From SURF-24 sp964537965 (GTDB taxonomy: Bacteria > Bacteroidota > Ignavibacteria > Ignavibacteriales > SURF-24), in NCBI GenBank assembly GCA_964537965.1, contig CAZIDB010000011.1:1-40642 (forward strand): a stretch of DNA of 40,642 bases, read 5' to 3'. This document shows, one piece after another, positions 34,004 to 40,642 of the stretch. The notes under the pieces were generated by a model, which saw only the letters and a program-made list of their open reading frames with translations, was not told the origin of the DNA and ran no database searches. How positions within the stretch are numbered: the stretch's first letter is position 1; each line of letters opens with the position of its first letter. A program made the position numbers and the translations under genes.

Positions 34004-34033
34004 GGTTCCCTGCGTGCCGGTAGGTAGGTTCCC
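34004..34033. repeat. Direct repeats around a degenerate palindromic remnant
   Basis: Two perfect GGTTCCC copies (34004-34010 and 34027-34033) flank 16 bases containing TGCCGGTAGG. The interior recalls the CCTGCC/GGCAGG-type palindromes of this genome. It lies in the 218-nt gap between nuoN and nnr, for which no clear terminator was found. Confidence 0.4.
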
Positions 34034-34143
34034 TTGTGTCAAGAAAAGAACAACGATGAATAATTTTGAGTGTTAATAGTTTTCATTCCAATCCCGGTTA
34101 CTTATATTAATAGTCAAATATTCAAACATCATATTGACGTAAA

Positions 34144-35715
34144 ATGATACCACTATTTTCAAACAGCCAGATAAGAGAAGCCGACAGCTTTGCCATAAAC
34201 CAACTTGGAATTTCCGGCATTGCTTTAATGGAAAATGCTTCCAGGTCAATTTATGAAATTACACTTGATAAATATCCGGTTGCAAAAGATTCGCTTATTG
34301 GTTTTGTTTGCGGCAGAGGAAACAATGGTGGAGATGGTTTTGCGGTTGCGCGTCATTTTATAAACAACGGGTATAATGTTAAAGTAATTTACCTTGGTGA
34401 ACCTGAAGAGATGAGTGAAGATGCACGAACTAATTTTTTTATTCTTCAGAATCTTTTAATTGAACATAAAAAATCATCGCTTGTAAAATTCAGCTCGGTT
34501 AAAGAAATAAATTCTCTTAAGAAATGTGCAATCATCTTTGATGCGCTATTAGGTACTGGTGTTAAGGGAAATCTGACTTCACCTTATTCAGAAATTATTT
34601 CAGAATTAAATAAGATTGACTCAATAAAAGTTGCAATTGATATTCCTACCGGGCTTAATGCCGATACCGGTTATGGAGAGATTATTTTTAAATCTGACTT
34701 GACAATTTCACTTGCCGAATTAAAGAGAGGTTTGTTTATCAATTACGGAGCTGCAAATTCAGGTGAGATAATAAAAGGCTACATTGGAAATCCTGAAAGA
34801 TGTTTCGATTCACTTCCAATAGAAGATTATCTTATTGAACCGGAAGACATAATTTTATCTCTTCCCGTTAAAAAGAAAAATGTTCATAAGTATTCTGCCG
34901 GAAAGGTTGCCGTGTTGTGTGGTTCTGCAAAAACTCCGGGTGCTGCATTTTTAGCCGCCAATGTTGTATTGAATACAGGCGCCGGTGCAGCTTATTTGTT
35001 ATTTCCAAAATCAATTAAAACTTTAGCCCAAAGAAAAGTGGTTGAAGTTATAGTTGAATCGTATGAAGATGAGAAGAATGGATTTTACAAAACTAAGAAT
35101 GTTGATGAAATTAAAAAACGTTTGGATTGGGCAGACGCAATTGCAATTGGTTCGGGAACGGGAAGAGATCCGGAAACAATGAATGCTGTACTCAAAACTA
35201 TTTCAATTTATAAAAACAAGAAAATTGTTCTTGATGCTGATGCATTGTTTGCTCTAAGCGGAGATAATTATAAAAAATATAATTTGAAGAATTTTGTCCT
35301 CACTCCGCATTATGGAGAATTTGCAAATCTTATTGGAATAAGTACCGATGAACTAAATAAAGATGTACTTCAATTTGGAAAAAGTTTTGCGAAAGAAAAA
35401 TCCTGTTACTTAGTTTTAAAAGGAGCACCGACAATTATTTTCAATCCTGAAGGTGAAGCTTTGATAAACACAACGGGCAATGCAGGAATGGCAAAGTTTG
35501 GTACCGGTGATGTGCTTACAGGAGTTATTGCAGGATTTTTAGCGCAAACAAATGATATTGAAAAAGCAGTTTTGTGCGGAGTTTATCTTCATAGTTTATC
35601 TGCAGATTTATTGCTTAAAACAAATACAGAGTATGGGGTTACTGCTTCATTGATTTCCGGTAATTTACCACATTCAATTCAATTTCTAAGGAGTTCTTTT
35701 GATCAGGTATCTTGA
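34144..35715 (+). CDS. nnr: Bifunctional NAD(P)H-hydrate repair enzyme (epimerase/dehydratase)
   Basis: A 523-residue fusion. Residues 1-215 are the NAD(P)HX epimerase (YjeF-N) with GRGNNGGDGFAVARH (57-71). Residues about 230-515 are the ADP/ATP-dependent NAD(P)HX dehydratase with LDADALF and the catalytic GTGDVLTGVIAGFLAQ. Together they repair hydrated NADH and NADPH. The full length and both active-site motifs are present. Its location after the nuo genes links it to NADH metabolism only by position. The next gene starts inside its last 17 bases. Confidence 0.95.
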   Translation: MIPLFSNSQIREADSFAINQLGISGIALMENASRSIYEITLDKYPVAKDSLIGFVCGRGNNGGDGFAVARHFINNGYNVKVIYLGEPEEMSEDARTNFFILQNLLIEHKKSSLVKFSSVKEINSLKKCAIIFDALLGTGVKGNLTSPYSEIISELNKIDSIKVAIDIPTGLNADTGYGEIIFKSDLTISLAELKRGLFINYGAANSGEIIKGYIGNPERCFDSLPIEDYLIEPEDIILSLPVKKKNVHKYSAGKVAVLCGSAKTPGAAFLAANVVLNTGAGAAYLLFPKSIKTLAQRKVVEVIVESYEDEKNGFYKTKNVDEIKKRLDWADAIAIGSGTGRDPETMNAVLKTISIYKNKKIVLDADALFALSGDNYKKYNLKNFVLTPHYGEFANLIGISTDELNKDVLQFGKSFAKEKSCYLVLKGAPTIIFNPEGEALINTTGNAGMAKFGTGDVLTGVIAGFLAQTNDIEKAVLCGVYLHSLSADLLLKTNTEYGVTASLISGNLPHSIQFLRSSFDQVS

Positions 35716-36109
35716 AAAACACAAATTGTTCTTTGTTTATATTCCTTTAATTCTTTACTGGTGTGTACTTTTAATTCTCACCAGTATTCCGGGTAGTTAT
35801 TCGCCAAACATTGGGGTCAGCGATAAAATTGAACACGCGGGTGCATACCTTGTACTTGCAGTGCTTATCAATTTAACTTATATGTTCCAAAGAAAAATTC
35901 CTGAACTGTATAAGAAACCGGCGCTTTTTACTTTTTTTACAGTTTTCTTTTATGGTTTGGTTGATGAGATTCACCAGATGGTAATACCCGGCAGGTTTGC
36001 AGATGTGAGGGATTTGGCTGCAGATGTTATTGGTGGAATTGCAGGAATTCTTTTTGTCCTGTTAATTAAGAAAATTAACTGGCAGGATAAAGTGGAAACT
36101 TCGGAATGA
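35699..36109 (+). CDS. VanZ-like membrane protein
   Basis: A 136-residue protein with four hydrophobic helices. The VanZ-family pattern is visible: a first helix ending in SIPG, then DKIEHAGAYLVLAVL, and GLVDEIHQMVIPGRFADVRDLAADVIGG, with the conserved DE(I)HQ and RFADVRDLAAD. The start is TTG at 35699 because AAGGAG lies six bases before it; it overlaps nnr by 17 nt, which suggests translational coupling. VanZ homologues give teicoplanin tolerance in enterococci, but the function in this phylum is unknown. Confidence 0.82.
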   Translation: MIRYLEKHKLFFVYIPLILYWCVLLILTSIPGSYSPNIGVSDKIEHAGAYLVLAVLINLTYMFQRKIPELYKKPALFTFFTVFFYGLVDEIHQMVIPGRFADVRDLAADVIGGIAGILFVLLIKKINWQDKVETSE

Positions 36110-36145
36110 TTCTATTTGAAAATTATAATAAATTTTAGACTGTTG

Positions 36146-36421
36146 TTACTGAATATCGATCTGTAATTTTTTGCCTAATGCTTCCAAATAACTTTTAATG
36201 GTAGATAGCCGGATATCCTCAGCATGATTTTCAATCCTGGATATTGCTGATTTTTTTGTGCCGAGCTTTTCAGCTATTTCTTTTTGAGTAATGCCAACTT
36301 CTTCTCTTGCCTGGCGAAGCAATACTCCAATTTTGAAACTCTCATATCCTTTGTCAAAATTTTTAGCAAACTTTTTGCTTTTAGCTTTTCTCTTCTCTAT
36401 ATATTTTTCCAGATCATCCAT
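36146..36421 (-). CDS. XRE-family HTH antitoxin (HigA-like)
   Basis: A 91-residue protein. Residues 32-85 form a helix-turn-helix (LLRQAREEVGITQKEIAEKLGTKKSAISRIE), with a basic N-terminus. It starts 2 nt after the toxin-like gene on the same strand, so the order is toxin first, then antitoxin, as in higBA systems. It should bind its own promoter and neutralise the toxin. Its N-terminal region (1-31) probably contacts the toxin. Confidence 0.85.
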   Translation of the reverse strand: MDDLEKYIEKRKAKSKKFAKNFDKGYESFKIGVLLRQAREEVGITQKEIAEKLGTKKSAISRIENHAEDIRLSTIKSYLEALGKKLQIDIQ

Positions 36422-36423
36422 TG

Positions 36424-36768
36424 TTAATTCCTTTCTAAAAAATCTTTTTTTCTTATTTCAGCAAGTTCAATTTCTGATTTAGGTGTTCTTTGTGTTTTTT
36501 TTCTAAATCCATTTGTTAATACAATAAAGTTTGCTTTATACCAAAATCCCAATAATCTAAACTCATTACTTCCAGAACCTGCTCTAACTTCCCAAATATC
36601 TTTTGTATCTTCTAACTTCTTAAAATATTCACCAGTAATTCTTTCCAACTCCTTAACTAAACGTAATACCCATAAGATCTTTTCTACCTGCTTATCGTTA
36701 AGCGAATCAAGAAATTCTTCAACGGGATTCTTATTGTTAATGGTTCTATAGAATACTATCTCTCTCAC
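36424..36768 (-). CDS. RelE/HigB-like toxin (phage-derived Gp49-like family)
   Basis: The chosen start is GTG at 36768, giving REIVFYRTINNKNPVEEFLDSL as in other Gp49-like toxins; a TTG at 36798 would add ten residues. The 114-residue product has the RelE-fold pattern KLEDTKDIWEVRAGSGSNEFRLLGFW followed by FIVLTNGFRKKTQRTPKSEIELA, including the basic GFRKKTQ segment. Such toxins cleave mRNA at the ribosome. It pairs with the XRE antitoxin immediately downstream. The start is the uncertain part. Confidence 0.85.
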   Translation of the reverse strand: MREIVFYRTINNKNPVEEFLDSLNDKQVEKILWVLRLVKELERITGEYFKKLEDTKDIWEVRAGSGSNEFRLLGFWYKANFIVLTNGFRKKTQRTPKSEIELAEIRKKDFLERN

Positions 36769-36956
36769 GGATGTAAAGTTAACATAATTGTGAACCAATG
36801 TAAATATAACTTTAAATAGGAAACAATAAAATTTTTATTTCTCTTATTACTTTGCTAATAAGAATTGCTATGCTGATATTAAATAAAAAAAACTAATGGG
36901 TGCAAAATTCGGCGAAATGTTAAAACACAGTATACAGTTAAAAAGTAAATTTAAAT

Positions 36957-37643
36957 TCACATATGACGTTTTTTAGGGAAAACACCATCTGATAAATTTA
37001 TTGAAAAGGCTGAAGTAGGATTTTTAAAATGATTAAAGATATAAGTCCCATTCTTTTCTTCAAAAGCAACAACGTTAGTTAATTCTGGATATAATTTAAA
37101 TAATCCATATTCATCGTTAATCAAGCAAGGTTTTAATTCGTCATCGTAATCGATCGGGCAAAAAAAATCAAAAAATACTGCAACTATGTAAGGTAGAGAA
37201 TTATTTTTAACTAGCTGTTTATAAACTTGAGCTTTTTTAAGAATATTTTGATATAACCGATTTATATTATTCGTATTACCATCGCGCCAATAAAAATAAG
37301 CTTGTTTTTTATTTAGATGAAAGTTAATCATATCTTCCGTTTTTTTATCGATATGCAGATTGGTTAATTCTAATAATCCAATGACATTATTGTTATTATC
37401 TATTATACACCAATCAGGTGTTTGATTTTGATATTTAAAATTATATTTAACTTTGTAACCTTGTGAGCTTAGGTATGCTCCTATGACTAACTCTCTCAAA
37501 GTATGCTTTATTTGTGTCGAGGTACAACTATGTTGGGAAAATATTTTAATAAATATTTTAATATTGTCCTCAGTAATGTATTCAAAACATAAATCTATTA
37601 ATTCGTTAATGGATTTATTCCCAGAAATTTTTATCTTATTCAT
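36957..37643 (-). CDS. AT-rich hypothetical protein with PD-(D/E)XK-like layout
   Basis: A 228-residue protein, not assigned to a family. Glu51 in a helix (TLRELVIGAYLSSQGY), then TPDW with Asp77, then LLELTNLH with Glu92, follow the E...PD...ExK order of restriction-type nucleases. The expected Lys two residues after Glu92 is Thr94, although Lys100/Lys101 lie close by. It is more AT-rich and richer in Asn than its neighbours and lies beside the toxin-antitoxin pair, which suggests horizontal transfer. A defence or restriction role is possible but unproven. Confidence 0.55.
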   Translation of the reverse strand: MNKIKISGNKSINELIDLCFEYITEDNIKIFIKIFSQHSCTSTQIKHTLRELVIGAYLSSQGYKVKYNFKYQNQTPDWCIIDNNNNVIGLLELTNLHIDKKTEDMINFHLNKKQAYFYWRDGNTNNINRLYQNILKKAQVYKQLVKNNSLPYIVAVFFDFFCPIDYDDELKPCLINDEYGLFKLYPELTNVVAFEEKNGTYIFNHFKNPTSAFSINLSDGVFPKKRHM

Positions 37644-37669
37644 TTATTTCTCTATTAAAAACTAAACAT

Positions 37670-38494
37670 TTACTTAAACTGATTCGTCACTTCCAGCACT
37701 ATCTGCCAATCTTTAATTTTCTTCTTCCAGATTCGCAGGTAACTGAATTGTATCTGCCTTTTATCTTTGCTGGCTTCTTTAATCTTTCCGATGCCATAAG
37801 TGTAAGCTAAATCTCCGGACTGAGCTATCTTTGACGCAAACATTTTATAAACCGAATTGTTTATTTCATCTGAAAATTCAGAGGCATTTACTTTTCCGAT
37901 CATCGGCAGTTTTCCCTCTCTGAAAATTCTAACATCCTCATCGTACAAAGTTTGAAAAGGATTAGATAAAGAATCAAGCTTATCAAGTTTCTCAGAATCA
38001 TTAACATTTATTATTTCCGCATCTTTTTTTACAAAATTTTCTTTAGGGAATATCAGGGTTAAACTGTCATAATTTATTTTTTCATGATCAATACCAACAT
38101 CAACAAGCAAATTATAAGTATCATCTTTCTGTTTCTGCCAGACAGATACAAACTGACCCCAACCCTTAACTGTATCTATTTTTAATTCCCATGGACCGGT
38201 TGTGTAACCTAAATCTCCTGCTGCTGAAACTTCTGCCCAAACAGGTTTCCATTTCAGCAAGACTCCATTTTCTTTCCGTCGTGAATAAAAATCCTTAGCT
38301 CTAACCGGCTCGGGTCTGAATACAACACCGTTATCAGAAAAATTAGCAAGGAAGGAAACATTAATCCCTTTCTGCCCGCACAACTCAGAGAATGCAATTT
38401 CGGTATCAATCAACTTTTTATAATTTTTATGATAATCTTCCGGCTGGGCAAAAACTAAATTGAAAAGCAAAAATAAAATCATGATGATTCTCAT
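37670..38494 (-). CDS. Exported protein with two NTF2-like (DUF4440-type) halves
   Basis: A 274-residue protein with a signal peptide (MRIIMILFLLFNLVFAQ). Residues about 22-135 and 180-274 each resemble the DUF4440/SnoaL fold: first half DTEIAFSELCGQKGINVSFLANFSDNG ... SAAGDLGYTTGPWEL ... FVSVWQKQKDDTYNLLVDVG; second half ASKIAQSGDLAYTYGIGKI ... YLRIWKKKIKDWQIVLEV. The repeated GDLGYT/GDLAYT marks an internal duplication. The family is often called a steroid isomerase-like or stress-related fold, with no assigned enzyme. The start ATG at 38494 has a CGGGA upstream. Confidence 0.75.
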   Translation of the reverse strand: MRIIMILFLLFNLVFAQPEDYHKNYKKLIDTEIAFSELCGQKGINVSFLANFSDNGVVFRPEPVRAKDFYSRRKENGVLLKWKPVWAEVSAAGDLGYTTGPWELKIDTVKGWGQFVSVWQKQKDDTYNLLVDVGIDHEKINYDSLTLIFPKENFVKKDAEIINVNDSEKLDKLDSLSNPFQTLYDEDVRIFREGKLPMIGKVNASEFSDEINNSVYKMFASKIAQSGDLAYTYGIGKIKEASKDKRQIQFSYLRIWKKKIKDWQIVLEVTNQFK

Positions 38495-38606
38495 AACATT
38501 CCCGTATTCTCTTGTTTGTTAAGTAAAACTATTCCGAACAAAATTTAAGAAAAATTATTAAACTTTATCATAAGTATTCTGGTTTAAGTTAAAAAAGAGT
38601 TTTTAT

Positions 38607-40642
38607 ATGAACAGACTTCAACACGAAACATCACCGTATCTTCTTCAACATAAAGATAATCCTGTTGACTGGTATCCTTGGAGCGAAGAAGCTATTAGCA
38701 AAGCAAAAGAACTGGATAAACCAATTCTGTTAAGCATCGGATACAGCGCTTGTCACTGGTGTCATGTAATGGCGCACGAAAGTTTTGAGAATAAGCAGAT
38801 CGCCCAGATTATGAATGAATATTTTGTAAATATAAAAATAGACAGGGAAGAGCGGCCTGATGTGGACAGTCTTTATATGAATTATGTTCAGCTTACAACC
38901 GGAAGCGGCGGATGGCCATTGACTGTTTTTCTTACACCGGATTTAATTCCTTTCTACGGAGGTACATATTTCCCGCCAACAGAACGTTACGGAAGACCCG
39001 GTTTCTCCAGAATACTTGAAAGTATTGCTTCTGTTTATTCTACAAAGAAAAATGAAATTGAAAACCAGAGCATAGAAATAATAAATGAACTTGAGAATAT
39101 GAACAGGATAGCTTCCGCTCCCGGTTCGCTTACACTTAAACATTTTGATAATGCGTTTCTTAATATTTATAACAGTTACGATAAGAAATCCGGCGGCTTC
39201 GGTTCGGCTCCTAAATTTCCTGCATCAATGACGATTCTCTTTATGATTGATTATTACTCTCAGACAAAAAATGGGTTAGTTCTTGAAGCAGTTGAGAATT
39301 CACTTTTGCAAATGGCAATGGGTGGAATTTACGATCAGCTTGCCGGAGGTTTTCATCGCTACTCTACCGATGGAGAATGGCTTGTTCCTCATTTTGAAAA
39401 AATGCTTTATGATAATGCGCTTCTTGCAAGACCTTATCTTAAAACTTATCAGATAACTAAAAATGATTTCTACCGCCGGGTTGCAGAAGAAACTTTGCAA
39501 TATATGATGAGGGAAATGCTTCATAAAGATGGAGGTTTCTTTTCTGCACAGGACGCTGATTCCGAAGGCGAAGAAGGTAAATATTTTGTATGGAGTTACG
39601 ATGAAGTTAAATCAATATTGAATGCACCGGAATTTAATCTTGCGAAAGAAGTTTGGGGAATTACTCAGGAAGGTAACTTTGAATCGATGAATATTCTAAC
39701 TAACAAACGAGATATAAAAGAACTTGCAAGTGAATTCAAAATTGCTGAGAAAGAACTTCTTACCGAGATCGAAAAAATTAAAAGAAAACTTTTATCTGTA
39801 AGAGAAAAACGGGTAAAGCCCGGTCTTGATGATAAAATTCTTGTAAGCTGGAACGGCCTGGCAATCAGCTCCTTTGCAATAGCTTACGGAGTTACAGGAA
39901 AACTTGAATATCTTAATACAGCATTAAATGCTGCAGAATTTATTTGGACTGAATGCTTTGTTGATGATGTCCTATATCGTACCTGGAAAAATGGGAAAGC
40001 AAAGATTCACGGATTCCTTGATGATTATTCATTTCTAATTGAATCATATATTTTATTGTATCAGCACACATTCAATGAAAAGTGGCTTACAAGAGCAGAA
40101 AAGCTGAATGTCATGATGCTGAAAAAATTTTATGATAAATCAAAAGAAGAGTTTTTTACAACGGATAAAGATAACAACGAACTTTTTATTAGGGTAAAAG
40201 ATATCTATGACAATGCAATACCGGCGGGAGCCTCAGTAGCGGTGTACAACCTGTTAAAGCTTTCATTTTATATGAACAATCCGGACTACAAAGAAATTGC
40301 ATCGAATTATATAAATAAGATGAGTTCAATTATTGTTAAGCATCCTCTTAGTTTTTCTTACCTGTTAACAGCCGGATATTTCCATGTTAACATTCCAAAT
40401 GAAATTGCTTTGATATATACTTCAGAGAATGATAAGAAAAAATTCATCAAAGAATTGAATGAGGAATATTATCCTTTCTTACTTTTAGCCGGCAGGTTCG
40501 AAAGTGAATCTTCTTCTCTGGAAATACTTCAAGGGAAAAATTTGCTGGAAAACTCGAGGATAACAATTTATGTATGCAGAAATTATTCTTGCAGAAAACC
40601 CGTAACCTTGTTTAGTGAGATGCTGGAATTGATCCCTCGACT
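38607..40642 (+). CDS. Thioredoxin-like DUF255 protein (YyaL/SPATA20 type), 3' end outside the window
   Basis: An open frame runs from ATG 38607 to the end of the window, 678 complete codons without a stop. It starts MNRLQHETSPYLLQHKDNPVDW, the hallmark of the family. An N-terminal thioredoxin-like domain has the CHWC pair (Cys49, Cys52 in GYSACHWCHVM). An (alpha/alpha)6-barrel of the N-acylglucosamine epimerase type follows (for example GGIYDQLAGGFHRYSTDG, EKMLYDNALL and the FSAQDADSEGEEGKYF segment). The last visible residues resemble the usual C-terminus (IYVCRNYSCRKPVT), so only a few codons are missing. The biochemical role is not established. Confidence 0.9.
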   Translation, partial: MNRLQHETSPYLLQHKDNPVDWYPWSEEAISKAKELDKPILLSIGYSACHWCHVMAHESFENKQIAQIMNEYFVNIKIDREERPDVDSLYMNYVQLTTGSGGWPLTVFLTPDLIPFYGGTYFPPTERYGRPGFSRILESIASVYSTKKNEIENQSIEIINELENMNRIASAPGSLTLKHFDNAFLNIYNSYDKKSGGFGSAPKFPASMTILFMIDYYSQTKNGLVLEAVENSLLQMAMGGIYDQLAGGFHRYSTDGEWLVPHFEKMLYDNALLARPYLKTYQITKNDFYRRVAEETLQYMMREMLHKDGGFFSAQDADSEGEEGKYFVWSYDEVKSILNAPEFNLAKEVWGITQEGNFESMNILTNKRDIKELASEFKIAEKELLTEIEKIKRKLLSVREKRVKPGLDDKILVSWNGLAISSFAIAYGVTGKLEYLNTALNAAEFIWTECFVDDVLYRTWKNGKAKIHGFLDDYSFLIESYILLYQHTFNEKWLTRAEKLNVMMLKKFYDKSKEEFFTTDKDNNELFIRVKDIYDNAIPAGASVAVYNLLKLSFYMNNPDYKEIASNYINKMSSIIVKHPLSFSYLLTAGYFHVNIPNEIALIYTSENDKKKFIKELNEEYYPFLLLAGRFESESSSLEILQGKNLLENSRITIYVCRNYSCRKPVTLFSEMLELIPR

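Noticed and set aside
1..40642. CRISPR arrays, tRNA or rRNA genes, insertion sequences
   Set aside because: No regularly spaced direct repeats with unique spacers, no cloverleaf-like or rRNA-like segments and no transposase-like reading frames were seen. The heptamer repeats are contiguous and degenerate, not CRISPR.

Overview
The window looks like chromosomal DNA of a member of the Ignavibacteria/Ignavibacteriales (Bacteroidota–Chlorobi side of the tree). This is an inference from three things: AT-rich coding with many Lys, Ile and Asn codons; a type IX secretion C-terminal sorting domain with the NYPNPFNPTT signature; and several small outer-membrane beta-barrel proteins. No rRNA, tRNA, CRISPR array, insertion sequence or prophage was recognised.

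Left end (1-8.2 kb): a truncated ORF, a THUMP/SAM RNA methyltransferase with an unusual repetitive charged tail, an unknown small gene, a STAS-like gene, two outer-membrane beta-barrel genes, a group II PLP-dependent decarboxylase and a T9SS-secreted beta-propeller-like protein. The intergenic DNA here carries degenerate 7-bp tandem repeats and near-perfect palindromes. One palindromic element sits in frame inside the sorting domain of the secreted protein.

Centre-left (8.6-20.4 kb): a redox block on the + strand. It starts with a putative membrane complex: a membrane-tethered lipoyl (GcvH-like) protein, a 16-Cys four-cluster ferredoxin, an NrfD/HybB-like membrane subunit and a second, Cys-rich GcvH-like protein. 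Next come a histidine kinase with a c-heme periplasmic sensor, an NtrC-type sigma-54 regulator and an archaemetzincin, whose reading frames overlap by 1-4 nt. Then follow a small membrane protein, NrfH, NrfA and an outer-membrane porin, ending in a terminator, and a TPR protein. The natural reading is nitrite ammonification (NrfHA) beside a heme-sensing two-component system and a lipoyl-linked quinone-reactive complex. The lipoyl/FeS/NrfD module is the best candidate for an undescribed system.

Centre-right (20.5-36.1 kb): housekeeping genes. These are a Rossmann-fold protein on the minus strand, a PtsN-like EIIA, hisS, an unknown gene, lgt, an rlmB-type methyltransferase, asnS, the complex I membrane module nuoJKLMN (without nuoA-I), the NAD(P)HX repair enzyme nnr and a VanZ-like protein.

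Right end (36.1-40.6 kb): a small accessory patch with a HigBA/RelE-type toxin-antitoxin pair and an AT-rich gene with a PD-(D/E)XK-like layout. After it come an exported protein with two NTF2-like halves and a DUF255 thioredoxin-like protein that runs off the window.
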